In this document: positions 35,261 through 44,824 of the stretch, piece by piece
Layout: every line of letters starts with the position of its first letter
How positions within the stretch are numbered: position 1 is the stretch's first letter
From: an uncultured Bacilli bacterium
Lineage (GTDB): Bacteria; Bacillota_I; Bacilli_A; RF39; UBA660
Assembly: GCA_934096175.1 (NCBI GenBank)
Contig: CAKOLG010000001.1
Span: 62,001-126,000 of the forward strand
Length of the DNA stretch: 64,000 bases
Direction of reading: 5' to 3'
Notes under the pieces: model-generated
Seen by the model: the letters and a program-made list of their open reading frames with translations, nothing else
Databases searched by the model: none
Told to the model about the DNA's origin: nothing
Made by a program: the position numbers and the translations under genes

Positions 35261-36214
35261 ATGCCCTCAATAATTACACATCATGTTTTTGCTAAAAACC
35301 TATTACAAAAAATACCTAGACCAATATACAACAGTATAATAAACTCTATAGATATATATTATACTTTTGCGCAAAGTCATGATTTTCTATTTTTTTCTAA
35401 TAAGAAAATTAAAGCATTAGGCCATTATGCTCATAAAAATAAAACTCAAGAATATTTCTTAAATATTATAAAATATATTAAAAATAATAACTTAGAAAAT
35501 AACTCAGATATTTTAGCCTATTTATATGGTTCTCTAACCCATTATTGTCTTGATTCAATATGCCACCCTTATATTTTTTATAAAACTGGTACATATAATT
35601 CTGATGATAAAAATACTATTAAATACCGTGGTGAACATACTCATATTGAAAAAGATTTAGATGCTATATATTACCAAAAAGAGTATCATCAAGAATATAA
35701 ATATTGTAATGTTTCTAAAGACATTATAAAAAACCCTAATTTTAAAAATAAACTAAATGAGACAATAAATTATGCATACTACGAAACATATAACGTTAAT
35801 AATATAGCTAAATATTATAAAAATGCCATAAAAAAAGCCAAAATCATTTATACTTTATTTATTAATGATAAATTTGGCTTTAAAGAAAACATTTATAAAA
35901 TAATAGATAAAATAACTAATAAAAAATTAGGCTATCTAGAAGGATACAGTACCCACATCAAACCAAATTTAGAATTTTTAAATAATTCCCATAAAACATG
36001 GAATCACCCATGTAACATTAATGAAAAGTATAATTATTCTTTTGATGATCTAATGGAAATTAGCACACAAAAATGTCTTAACATGATAAACGAAATTAAC
36101 CAAGCATTATTCGACCGTAGTAATATAGACCTTAAAAATATTATTCCTAATATATCATATACTACTGGCCTTGATTTAGACAAAAATAAAATTATGAAAT
36201 ATTTTGAATATTAA
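35261..36214 (+). CDS. Zinc-dependent phospholipase C-like protein
   Basis: 317 residues, begins PSIITHHVFAKNLLQKIPRP. SHDFLFF, LGHYAHK, YGSLTHYCLDSICHPY and GEHTHIEKDLDA carry the His and Asp residues of the Zn_dep_PLPC family. No signal peptide, so it may be cytoplasmic; true phospholipase action is unproven. AGGTGA precedes the ATG. Confidence 0.85.
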   Translation: MPSIITHHVFAKNLLQKIPRPIYNSIINSIDIYYTFAQSHDFLFFSNKKIKALGHYAHKNKTQEYFLNIIKYIKNNNLENNSDILAYLYGSLTHYCLDSICHPYIFYKTGTYNSDDKNTIKYRGEHTHIEKDLDAIYYQKEYHQEYKYCNVSKDIIKNPNFKNKLNETINYAYYETYNVNNIAKYYKNAIKKAKIIYTLFINDKFGFKENIYKIIDKITNKKLGYLEGYSTHIKPNLEFLNNSHKTWNHPCNINEKYNYSFDDLMEISTQKCLNMINEINQALFDRSNIDLKNIIPNISYTTGLDLDKNKIMKYFEY

Positions 36215-36237
36215 AAAACGACACAATGTCGTTTTTA
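36214..36237. terminator. Bidirectional terminator
   Basis: ACGACA/TGTCGT stem with A4/T5 flanks and a 3-nt loop between two convergent genes. Confidence 0.85.
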
Positions 36238-37110
36238 TTTACATTTGCCACAATTACTACAACCATTACATATTATTTTACTACCACACTCTTCGCAACG
36301 AGCTTTAAAAAAGGGTTTATGTAAAGAATCTTCATCAAGAATATTAAAAAATTCATCATATAATTTAAAATCAATCTTCTTACCTAAATAATTTAAACCA
36401 GATTTAAAAGCCATTTTACTTTGTACAACTTTATCTGGCATATTATACACTCTATTATCTTTAACAAATTTACTACCCGTTTCCATAAAACAAAAAGTAA
36501 TATTTTCTTTTACACAAGCATCATGTAATGACTTCACCCACTCATAGTGACATGGCCTTGCTCCATCATAATTTTCACCACCCACAATAACTTGCTCTAT
36601 TTGCCCAGTTTGCAAATACTGATCAATTTGAATAGGTCCAATAAGTGGTGCACACATAATACCTTTATGTTTAAAAGGTAATGATAATAAAATCGGAATT
36701 CTTTCTAAAGCCATTTCTTGATTTTCACAAGTCACATTAAACAAAACATTCTCATATTCATCTTCAATATTTTTAGGTAGAAGACTAGCCACTCTTTCAG
36801 GTCTTTTAGTTAAGATAAAAAACTTAACATCTTTTCTTTGCCTAATTATTTCCCAAGCTTGATCACGCCACTCATCAGCGTCTTCTATAAAAAAATCTGA
36901 AGTCATACATACTCTAATCATCTCTCCTGATTTAACTTTATATTCACCATTTCGCTCCTTTTGTAACGGATAATTAAAATTATTTGTTTTATAAACGACT
37001 TCACTAGAAATTTTATTATCATGAATTTTATCTAAAAAATACATATAACAATGTCGACAGCCTTCACTTTTCTTCTTACACCCATGCCATGGATTCCATA
37101 TATCATGCAT
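36235..37110 (-). CDS. DUF5131 (Gp37/Gp68-like) protein with zinc ribbon
   Basis: 291 residues. MHDIWNPWHGCKKKSEGCRHCYMY carries the CxxxSxGCxxCY motif of DUF5131 (a radical-SAM-like family with phage members); VGGENYDGARPC is a conserved piece. The C-terminus has CEECGSKIICNGCSNCGKCK, a Cys-rich zinc-ribbon-like tail. The activity is unknown. Confidence 0.85.
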   Translation of the reverse strand: MHDIWNPWHGCKKKSEGCRHCYMYFLDKIHDNKISSEVVYKTNNFNYPLQKERNGEYKVKSGEMIRVCMTSDFFIEDADEWRDQAWEIIRQRKDVKFFILTKRPERVASLLPKNIEDEYENVLFNVTCENQEMALERIPILLSLPFKHKGIMCAPLIGPIQIDQYLQTGQIEQVIVGGENYDGARPCHYEWVKSLHDACVKENITFCFMETGSKFVKDNRVYNMPDKVVQSKMAFKSGLNYLGKKIDFKLYDEFFNILDEDSLHKPFFKARCEECGSKIICNGCSNCGKCK

Positions 37111-37179
37111 CTAACTCACCTACAAATATCAAAATAATAAAACTTATTATATCTTATAAAATAAATCGATACAATAATT

Positions 37180-37824
37180 CTAATAATAATTTACTAGTGC
37201 TTTAACAATAGCATTAACCAATTTTTTTTGATACTCATTAGTATTTAACAGTTTTCTTTCCCTATCATTGCTTAAAAAACCACATTCAATCAAAACCCCT
37301 GGTACTTTTAATTTTTTATACATATATATCGTCTTACCAATTTCCTTTTCTTTCATAGGACTATTTAAATAACTATTAAAAGATTGTTGAATAATATTAG
37401 CAAGTAACTCATTACCTTTTGTATAAAATGTTTGAGCTCCATAATATTTTTTCTCAGCTAAATAATTAATATGAATACTTAAATATAAATCAGCATTACT
37501 ATTATTTATTAAATTAATTCTATTATCAAAATCACTTTTTTTTCTATGATTAGTATTTGGTGAACTTAAATCATAATCTCCATCCCTTACCACAATAACC
37601 TCTGCTCCCATTTTTATTAATTCATCTTTCAACAACAAAACAATACTTAAATTTATATCTTTTTCATATACTCCTCCAACCGTTGTTCCTCCATCTTTAC
37701 CGCCATGACCAGCATCCAAAACAATTACTTTATTAAGTAACTTAGTATTAAATTCTTTAGAATGACAAACATTCATTGTTAATAACATTAAAATTATCAA
37801 CAAAACAAAAAAATATTTCTTCAT
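37180..37824 (-). CDS. N-acetylmuramoyl-L-alanine amidase, exported (CwlD-like)
   Basis: 214 residues: signal peptide at about 1-22 and a complete Amidase_3 domain: IVLDAGHGGKDGG, VYEKDINLSI, LSIHINYLAE and VLIECGFLSN. It cuts the bond between MurNAc and L-Ala. It has the size of CwlD, the spore-cortex amidase, but the family is broad and the name is tentative. It may back up the split LysM amidase. Confidence 0.9.
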   Translation of the reverse strand: MKKYFFVLLIILMLLTMNVCHSKEFNTKLLNKVIVLDAGHGGKDGGTTVGGVYEKDINLSIVLLLKDELIKMGAEVIVVRDGDYDLSSPNTNHRKKSDFDNRINLINNSNADLYLSIHINYLAEKKYYGAQTFYTKGNELLANIIQQSFNSYLNSPMKEKEIGKTIYMYKKLKVPGVLIECGFLSNDRERKLLNTNEYQKKLVNAIVKALVNYY

Positions 37825-37931
37825 AATAAAAAATATTCATAAAACCTCTTTATATTCATTTATAAAGAAATTTACTAATATAAATTATTATAAAAAAATA
37901 TGATATAATTAGAGATATTGGAGGCACTAAT

Positions 37932-39281
37932 ATGAATAATAATTTTAATTTACTACGTGAGAAATATCCTACAATAAAATATTCAAAATATGACTTTAAA
38001 ACTTTTAATGATAAACTTATCATAACATACACTTTTGAGATACCTAACTTAACAACCTTTAATCCGTCAATTCAAATTCCCCTAAAAAATCAAACAATTT
38101 CCTTAACAGATCCGTTATTAAATAACCTAATCTTTCATATTGGCGTTGTTGAACTTATAAGTTATTTCAAATGTACTTGCAGTCCAAATATTATAATAGA
38201 AGCAGGATACTTAAACGAAGAACAAATTAAATGGTTTAAAAAACTCTATTACTTAGGTTTAGGTGAATTCCTTTATGTCAATGATATCAAAATCACTGAT
38301 GATGAATTACTAAACATTAAATGCACTGCAAAAAAACGAACTTTCTCCATCCCAAAATACGAAGGATTTGGAAATTTAATCCCAATTGGGGGAGGCAAAG
38401 ACTCTTGTGTAACATTAGAATTATTAAAAGATTTTCAAAAAGATAACAACTGTTTTATTATAAACCCTAAACCAGTAATGATAGAATGTACTAAAATAGC
38501 TAATTATAGTGAAGATCAATGCATTTTTGTAAATAGAACTATTGATAAAAATCTAATTGAATTAAATAAAAAAGGCTTTTTAAATGGTCATACTCCATTT
38601 AGTGCAATTGTTGCATTTACCTCATTCTTAACTGCTTATATCCATAAAAAAAGATATATAACATTATCAAATGAAGCAAGTGCAAATGAATCAACAGTTT
38701 TAGGTACCAAAATAAATCATCAATATTCCAAAACATACGAATTTGAAAATGACTTTAATTATTATACAAAAAAATATTTTGGTATAAATATTTCATATTT
38801 TAGTCTCTTACGTCCTCTAAACGAATTTCAAATTGCTAAACTTTTTTCTCAGTATGAAAAATATCATCAAACATTTAAAAGTTGCAATGTTGGAAGTAAG
38901 GAAAAAATTTGGCATTGGTGCTGCGAATGTCCAAAATGCCTATTCGTATTTAGCATTCTAAGTCCATACTTATATAAAGATAAATTAGTAAGCATCTTTA
39001 CAGAAGATTTATTTGAAAAAAAAGAATTACTAAGCACTTTTTTAGAATTATTAGGCTATAGTAAAAACAAACCTTTCGAATGTGTTGGAACATACTCCGA
39101 AGTAAGATACGCTATCAGCCTTACAATCAAACATCAAACAGAAAAATTACCATTTTTATTACAATATTACAAAGAAAATTTTCCTTTAGAATTAGAACAT
39201 AATTTTGAAAATTCATTTAACAATGAACATAATTTGCCGAAACAATATGAAGAAATTATAAAAAAGGAGATAAAAAAATGA
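37932..39281 (+). CDS. murL: UDP-MurNAc-L-Ala-L-Glu epimerase
   Basis: 449 residues. PP-loop-like IPIGGGKDSCVTLELL near 151-166, NEASANESTV, and WHWCCECPKCLFVFSIL near 335-351 match MurL. MurL epimerises the L-Glu of UDP-MurNAc-L-Ala-L-Glu to D-Glu after MurD2 has added it. TTGGAGG precedes the ATG; its TGA stop overlaps the murD2 start (ATGA). Confidence 0.9.
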   Translation: MNNNFNLLREKYPTIKYSKYDFKTFNDKLIITYTFEIPNLTTFNPSIQIPLKNQTISLTDPLLNNLIFHIGVVELISYFKCTCSPNIIIEAGYLNEEQIKWFKKLYYLGLGEFLYVNDIKITDDELLNIKCTAKKRTFSIPKYEGFGNLIPIGGGKDSCVTLELLKDFQKDNNCFIINPKPVMIECTKIANYSEDQCIFVNRTIDKNLIELNKKGFLNGHTPFSAIVAFTSFLTAYIHKKRYITLSNEASANESTVLGTKINHQYSKTYEFENDFNYYTKKYFGINISYFSLLRPLNEFQIAKLFSQYEKYHQTFKSCNVGSKEKIWHWCCECPKCLFVFSILSPYLYKDKLVSIFTEDLFEKKELLSTFLELLGYSKNKPFECVGTYSEVRYAISLTIKHQTEKLPFLLQYYKENFPLELEHNFENSFNNEHNLPKQYEEIIKKEIKK

Positions 39282-40618
39282 AACAAGAAATAATAAACTT
39301 TTTTAATAATAAAAAAATTGCTATCTTAGGATTTGGTCTTGAAGGTCAATCAACATATAATTTTATCAAAAATAATGTACCAAACAAAACTTTAACAATC
39401 ATAGATAAAAATAACCAAAGAGATAAAATTCCTAATGATCTAGAAACAAATATTATATATGGAGAAACCTACTTAAATGACTTAGACAAATATGATATTA
39501 TCATGAAAACTCCTGGAATAAATTTAAAAACTATTGATACAAATAACATTAGAAATAAAATATATTCTCAATTAGAAATAATACTTAAATTTAATGCCAA
39601 AAATATTATTGGTATTACAGGTACAAAAGGAAAAAGTACAACAACTTCATTAATATATAATATTTTAAAAGATCAACTAGACAATGTTTTTTTAGCAGGT
39701 AATATTGGCATACCAATTTTTGATGAAATATCTAATTATGACAGTCAATCAATTTTAGTAATTGAAATGTCCAGCCACCAATTAGAATATGTTGATAAAT
39801 CACCACATATTGGTATTATACTGAACTTATATGAAGACCATTTAGATTTTGCTGGTACAGTTGATTACTACCATGCTTGTAAACTAAATATGTTTAAAAA
39901 TCAAGACGAAAATGATATAGCAATTTATTGTAGCGACTGTGAAACATTAAAAAACAAAGTATTAAATAATCATTACAAAGCTAAACAGTACCAAGTAGAA
40001 CTTGAATACAACCAAAACTGTGTTTCACTTAAAGGCAATAAAATCTACTATAAAGAAGAATGTTTATATGAAGACGATAACCAAAGGAAAATACTTGGCC
40101 AACATAATTTAGAAAATATCATGGTCGCAATACTTGTTGCCAAAATATATAATTTAGACTTACAAAAAGCTAAAAAAAGTATTGATACATTTAAAGGTCT
40201 GGAAAATCGCCTTGAATACTCAGGGACTTACAACGATATTATTTATTACTGCGACACAATTGCCACAATTCCTGAAGCCACAATATCTGGAATAAAAGCC
40301 TTAAAAAATGTTAACACTTTAATCATTGGTGGAATGGATAGAGGCATTAATTATACTCCTTTAATAGATTTTTTAAACCAAAGTACAATTAAAAATTTAA
40401 TATGCATGCCCTCTACAGGATATAAAATTGCTAAACAAATTACTAACCCAAGCATCAATATAATATTAGCTGAAACACTAGATCTTGCCGTTGAAAACGC
40501 CAAAAAATTTACTGAAAAAAATACAATCTGTTTATTATCTCCGGCCGCCTCAAGTTACGAATATTTCAAAAATTACATAGAAAAAGGCAACAAATTTAAA
40601 GAATTAATCAAAGAATAA
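39278..40618 (+). CDS. murD2: UDP-MurNAc-L-Ala L-glutamate ligase (MurD2 type)
   Basis: 446 residues of the Mur ligase family: NAD-like N-terminal fold ILGFGLEGQST, ATP P-loop ITGTKGKSTTT, VIEMSSHQLE, and the C-terminal SPAASSYEYFKNYIEKGNKF. Alone it would be called MurD, but its coupling to murL indicates the MurD2 reaction with L-Glu. The GGAG within murL serves its ATG. Confidence 0.9.
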   Translation: MKQEIINFFNNKKIAILGFGLEGQSTYNFIKNNVPNKTLTIIDKNNQRDKIPNDLETNIIYGETYLNDLDKYDIIMKTPGINLKTIDTNNIRNKIYSQLEIILKFNAKNIIGITGTKGKSTTTSLIYNILKDQLDNVFLAGNIGIPIFDEISNYDSQSILVIEMSSHQLEYVDKSPHIGIILNLYEDHLDFAGTVDYYHACKLNMFKNQDENDIAIYCSDCETLKNKVLNNHYKAKQYQVELEYNQNCVSLKGNKIYYKEECLYEDDNQRKILGQHNLENIMVAILVAKIYNLDLQKAKKSIDTFKGLENRLEYSGTYNDIIYYCDTIATIPEATISGIKALKNVNTLIIGGMDRGINYTPLIDFLNQSTIKNLICMPSTGYKIAKQITNPSINIILAETLDLAVENAKKFTEKNTICLLSPAASSYEYFKNYIEKGNKFKELIKE

Positions 40619-40645
40619 AGAACCTTCTAAAAAGGTTCTTTTTTA
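40618..40645. terminator. Terminator after murD2
   Basis: AAGAACCTT/AAGGTTCTT perfect stem, 5-nt loop, then TTTTTT; it may act in both directions. Confidence 0.9.
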
Positions 40646-41278
40646 AAACTTAAACCCTGGATTTTCAAGATTTAACTTTCCATCTACATATTTTTTCATA
40701 ATATTTATTCTCTTCATTCGTTCATTATCAAACCCAACAAACAATAGCAATTGATTACTACTGAGTTTATCAACAGGTACATAGGCAGATTGACTATTTC
40801 CCAGCGTTGAAAAATCAACATTGCCGTTATGTAACATATCACTATATAATGTTGGCAACAATATTGAAAGAAAATAATTATCACAATAAATCGACTGATT
40901 ATATAAAACACTTATTTCATTTAAAATATCATTATAATAAGTTATCATAAAATCACATTGACCATCATCAACATTTTTCATTTTAACAATAAAAGATAAA
41001 TTATCCTTAGTATTAGTCATATACTTTCGGCATAATAACACCAATTTCATAGCTTCATAATATTCTTTTGGTGGATAAAATAAACAAGTACCACCATTAT
41101 CTACTTTTTTCCAATCAGGATGATTATCTACAAAAGCTTTAACTGCTTCAGGCCTACTAAATTTCAAGCAACCATCTTTTTGTAATAAAGCAAACTCCCT
41201 CTCATAAGAACTTTGTTTAAATGTTCCAGCTATATTATCAAAAAAACTTTTAATATCTTTTTCAGTACCATTTCCCAT
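40643..41278 (-). CDS. Unknown cytoplasmic protein
   Basis: 211 residues from MGNGTEKD (AGAGGA upstream; an ATG nine codons earlier has none). Mixed alpha/beta, no membrane segment, no known motif. It lies 33 bases after a membrane-anchored unknown protein and is probably in its unit. Confidence 0.6.
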   Translation of the reverse strand: MGNGTEKDIKSFFDNIAGTFKQSSYEREFALLQKDGCLKFSRPEAVKAFVDNHPDWKKVDNGGTCLFYPPKEYYEAMKLVLLCRKYMTNTKDNLSFIVKMKNVDDGQCDFMITYYNDILNEISVLYNQSIYCDNYFLSILLPTLYSDMLHNGNVDFSTLGNSQSAYVPVDKLSSNQLLLFVGFDNERMKRINIMKKYVDGKLNLENPGFKF

Positions 41279-41311
41279 ATTTTTTCCTCTTATGCTAACT
41301 ATCAAAAAATA

Positions 41312-42193
41312 CTATTTCTGTAAAATAGTATCTACGTAATAATAATTATTTTTTTCATTAAGTTTAAATGTATGTATAAATGTATAATTATCAGCACTTC
41401 TTAATTCATAGTAATATGCCGTACTATCTGAAGAATGTAAATAGTAATTATCATACCCATCATCAGGATTAACAATGTTACTTCTAGTATCTACTAAATA
41501 TCCTTTTTCATATATCTTAATAGTTCCATCTTTCTCCTTAGTTACTTTTTCTACATTAAATTTACTTTCTAAAGTTCCAGTAATTCCAGAATTATCTAAA
41601 ATAGTTCCACAAACATAACCAGTCTCTTCTACTTCACATTTTTTTGAATTTGAAACTAAAAATGGCTGAGTTAAATCAATATTAATATCATTAAATAGCT
41701 CTTGATAAGTATCATTCATTAAATCAAAACTTATACGTTGAACATCACACTTACCAGTATTATAATTAGTGCCATCTGCATTCTGTGCATATTTTACTAA
41801 AAAATCATGATTACAAACAGTTGCCGTCCAGCTCACTGCATCTATTTCCTCCGTACTAATCGTTTTATTATTTATAATGTAGTCATAAACTATATTTAAT
41901 TTGGTATCATTAGCCATTGTCAATAAAGATACCCCATTAGAATTATAAAAAATAGTATTTTTATTTAAAATATTTAATAATTTAGTAATAGTATTTTTAT
42001 AATCATCACTATCAGTTATATCAACTACGTCTTTTTCTTCAACAAGATCTGTCTTTTCTTTATCTTTACTTTGAAGAACTTTATTTGTACAAACTACTCC
42101 TAGTAAAAGTCCCAACACAAAAAAGACAAGTGAAAATATTATATATTTAATTGTATTATTACCTTTTTTAGAATCAACAGTTTCTATATTCAT
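41312..42193 (-). CDS. Membrane-anchored extracellular protein of unknown function
   Basis: 293 residues: short cytosolic N-terminus, one membrane segment (about 17-37), an acidic linker and a large outer domain with paired Cys (CNHDF, GKCDVQ, KKCEVEETGYVCG). GGGTG before the ATG at 42193 fixes the start. No family recognised; Cys pairs suggest disulfides outside the cell. Confidence 0.65.
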   Translation of the reverse strand: MNIETVDSKKGNNTIKYIIFSLVFFVLGLLLGVVCTNKVLQSKDKEKTDLVEEKDVVDITDSDDYKNTITKLLNILNKNTIFYNSNGVSLLTMANDTKLNIVYDYIINNKTISTEEIDAVSWTATVCNHDFLVKYAQNADGTNYNTGKCDVQRISFDLMNDTYQELFNDINIDLTQPFLVSNSKKCEVEETGYVCGTILDNSGITGTLESKFNVEKVTKEKDGTIKIYEKGYLVDTRSNIVNPDDGYDNYYLHSSDSTAYYYELRSADNYTFIHTFKLNEKNNYYYVDTILQK

Positions 42194-42333
42194 ATTACAC
42201 ACCCTTTAATTCTAACTAAATTATAAATTAATTAAATTAATATATCAATAAATAAGTTAATGAATAAATTAAACTTTACAAAATAAAATCATAATTTGTG
42301 AGACATTACATAACATTTAGCGAATTAATAATA

Positions 42334-42942
42334 TTATTTACTAATAACTTTTTTATGCCAAGTTTTTTTTAAACATTTTGGACATTTTATAAATCTGCTT
42401 CGATTTATATGCATTGCTAAAAAAACATCTTTATAACTAGGTACATGTTTATAATTACACTTCACACACTCATAATAACCAGCAATTTGTTCAATTCTTA
42501 TTGCATAACACATACCAAAAGCAAATGGAATAATACCAATAATAACAAATATAACTTTCAACCAATTTTGCATTTCAACTAACGTTGCAATTAAAATACA
42601 TACTAGCATCACGATAGACACCGTAACACAAATAAATACTTCTAAAAATAATAACTCCTTATCCCTTTGTTCTTTAATTTTAGTTATTTCTAACAAGTTT
42701 TCCTCTAATTTTTTTTGACTTTCTTTCATATCTATAACTTCACCACTAAATAGATCATTTATTGAAATATTAAGAATTTTACACAAATCAGGCATGACCC
42801 CTACATCTGGTAAACATCTCCCATTTTCCCATTTTGAAATAGCTCTATCAGTAACTCCTAACATTTCGGCCAGCATACATTGAGTTAATTTTTTTTCTTT
42901 TCGTTTAGCACTAATAAATTTGCCAATTTTAATTTGATCCAT
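42334..42942 (-). CDS. XRE regulator with two membrane segments and zinc ribbon
   Basis: 202 residues. N-terminal helix-turn-helix (KEKKLTQCMLAEMLGVTDRA, ISKWENGRCLPD), a coiled linker, two membrane segments (about 98-121 and 126-147) and two CxxC pairs (CVKCNYKH and CPKCLKK). This design ties DNA binding to the membrane; targets unknown. It has its own upstream region. Confidence 0.85.
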   Translation of the reverse strand: MDQIKIGKFISAKRKEKKLTQCMLAEMLGVTDRAISKWENGRCLPDVGVMPDLCKILNISINDLFSGEVIDMKESQKKLEENLLEITKIKEQRDKELLFLEVFICVTVSIVMLVCILIATLVEMQNWLKVIFVIIGIIPFAFGMCYAIRIEQIAGYYECVKCNYKHVPSYKDVFLAMHINRSRFIKCPKCLKKTWHKKVISK

Positions 42943-43045
42943 ATAGTTCCTCCCTTGTATAATATATAAACTAAAAATATATAATTTAACACGAACCCAA
43001 AGTAGATTTTTACAAAGTCTTCTTACTAAAATAATTTTTTACAGC

Positions 43046-43071
43046 AAAAAAGCCCGTATATACGGACTTTT
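43046..43071 (-). terminator. Terminator of rplM-rpsI
   Basis: AAGTCCGT/ACGGGCTT stem with one G-U pair and U6 on the minus strand. Confidence 0.85.
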
Positions 43072-43091
43072 GAAAAATTGAAACTTGTATC

Positions 43092-43508
43092 CTAACGTTT
43101 TGAGAATTGTGGAGCACGACGTGCTTTTTTAAGACCTGGTTTTTTACGTTCTTTACTTCTTGGATCTCTAGTAACAAATCCAGCAGTCTTTAGAACTTTA
43201 CGATAAGAATCTTCTCTTGTTTGATCAGCATCAGCATCAAAAGCAAGTAATGCTCTAGTGATACCTAATCTAATAGCACCAGTTTGACCTGAGAATCCTC
43301 CGCCTCTAACTGTTATTTCGATATCAAACTTATCTTCATTACCAGTTGCAACTAGTGGTTGTTTCAAATCCATTACTAATACCGCAAAAGGCATATATTC
43401 ATTAACATCAACACCATTTACAATGATATTACCTTTTCCAGCAGTCATTCTAACTTGAGCAACAGAACGTTTTCTACGTCCAGTAGCTGTCCATACTTGT
43501 TTAGCCAT
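43092..43508 (-). CDS. rpsI: 30S ribosomal protein S9
   Basis: 138 residues. TGRRKRSVAQVRM near the start and the basic tail RDPRSKERKKPGLKKARRAP ending FSKR are the S9 signatures; the tail reaches the P-site tRNA. AGGAGAG precedes the ATG at 43508. Confidence 0.98.
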   Translation of the reverse strand: MAKQVWTATGRRKRSVAQVRMTAGKGNIIVNGVDVNEYMPFAVLVMDLKQPLVATGNEDKFDIEITVRGGGFSGQTGAIRLGITRALLAFDADADQTREDSYRKVLKTAGFVTRDPRSKERKKPGLKKARRAPQFSKR

Positions 43509-43521
43509 TATCAACACTCTC

Positions 43522-43953
43522 CTAATCTAATTTCATTTCGATTGGTTTTTGAGCTTGGTGATTATGTTCAGCACCAGCGTAAACAAATAACTTTTTACCC
43601 ATTTGTCTACCTAAACGTCCTTTTGGTAACATACCTTTAACAGCTCTTTCAATCATTTCTTCTGGATATTTTTCAACCATTGTCTTAGCATTTCTTTCTC
43701 TTAATCCTCCTGGATATCCACTATGGTTATAATATTTCTTATCCATAAGTTTATTTCCAGTTAGTTTAACTTTATCAGCATTTACTACGATAACAAAGTC
43801 TCCACAATCAATGTGTGGTGTAAAAGTAGCTTTATGTTTTCCTTTTAAAACTGTAGCAACTTTAGTAGCTAATCTACCAAGTGTAACACCTTCCGCATCG
43901 ATAACATACCATTTACGTTCAACAGTTTCTTTCTTTTGCATAAATGTATTCAT
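43522..43953 (-). CDS. rplM: 50S ribosomal protein L13
   Basis: 143 residues with [48 protein letters not shown], and [11 protein letters not shown]. First gene of the rplM-rpsI pair; GGAAGG lies upstream of the ATG and a structured leader precedes it. Confidence 0.98.
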   Translation of the reverse strand: MNTFMQKKETVERKWYVIDAEGVTLGRLATKVATVLKGKHKATFTPHIDCGDFVIVVNADKVKLTGNKLMDKKYYNHSGYPGGLRERNAKTMVEKYPEEMIERAVKGMLPKGRLGRQMGKKLFVYAGAEHNHQAQKPIEMKLD

Positions 43954-43970
43954 ATCAAATTTCCTTCCAC

Positions 43971-44013
43971 GATCATCATTTGCTCACTTTCCCAGGGCTC
44001 ACAAATTAAGATC
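43971..44013 (-). promoter_or_regulatory. Putative L13 leader structure
   Basis: GATCTTAATTTG at the 5' side pairs with CAAATGATGATC at the 3' side (two mismatches), closing an inner GTGAGCCCTGGGAAAGTGAG segment, ending about 17 nt before rplM. Position and shape fit the L13 autoregulatory leader of Firmicutes; no covariance search was made. Confidence 0.6.
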
Positions 44014-44090
44014 AATAAAATGTACCAGTTAAAATTATATGAAATATTAGGAAAATTGTCAAACAAAACTTCATATTTTTGCTGTTTTTT

Positions 44091-44810
44091 TTAATATTTT
44101 ATATCTTCTAAATACAATCCACACGCTAAAGCAGTATAAATTGTCATTTTCCCCTTCGTATTCAACATTTTTTCAACATATGAAATATCCACTTTTCCTC
44201 TTCCAACTTCTATCATCGCTCCAACTAAATTTCTCACCATATATCTATAAAAACTTTTCCCTACAAAAGTTATTTCTAATATATCATTTTGCATAATAAA
44301 ACCAATATCGTAAATAACACAAGTATAATCTTTTCTTTCTCCAGAAACAAAATTATGAAAATCATGAACACCTATAAACAATTTGGCGACATCTTTCATT
44401 TTCTCTAGATCAAGATTATATTTACATTGATAAACATAATCAACCATAATAGGATTAAACTCGCCTAAATTAATTTTATATTTATAAATTTTTTTTACAA
44501 CATCATATCTTACACTTAAATCTTTAGTTAACTCTTTTACATCTCTTACATAAATATAAGGTTCAACTAACGAATTAAGAGCTTTTTTTAAACCAGATGA
44601 AGAAATTTTAACATCCAAATTAAAAGACACATGTTGACCTAAAGCATGAACGCCTCTATCAGTTCGACCTGCTCCCCTTATTACAACTGGTTTTTTATTA
44701 ATTTTACTTAAAGCATCTTCTAATACCTTTTGAACACTTAATTCTTCATTTAGCCTTTGAAAACCATAAAATTTACTACCATCATAAGCAATTTTCATTA
44801 AATACTTCAC
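44091..44810 (-). CDS. truA: tRNA pseudouridine synthase A
   Basis: 239 residues. MKIAYDGSKFYGFQ at the start, catalytic Asp in RGAGRTDRGVHALGQ, and FYRYMVRNLVG. It forms pseudouridine at positions 38-40 of tRNAs. The GTG at 44810 fits the family start; GGGTGA lies just upstream. Between an ECF ATPase gene and rplM, as in other Firmicutes. Confidence 0.95.
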   Translation of the reverse strand: MKYLMKIAYDGSKFYGFQRLNEELSVQKVLEDALSKINKKPVVIRGAGRTDRGVHALGQHVSFNLDVKISSSGLKKALNSLVEPYIYVRDVKELTKDLSVRYDVVKKIYKYKINLGEFNPIMVDYVYQCKYNLDLEKMKDVAKLFIGVHDFHNFVSGERKDYTCVIYDIGFIMQNDILEITFVGKSFYRYMVRNLVGAMIEVGRGKVDISYVEKMLNTKGKMTIYTALACGLYLEDIKY

Positions 44811-44824
44811 ACTATTCACCCAAC

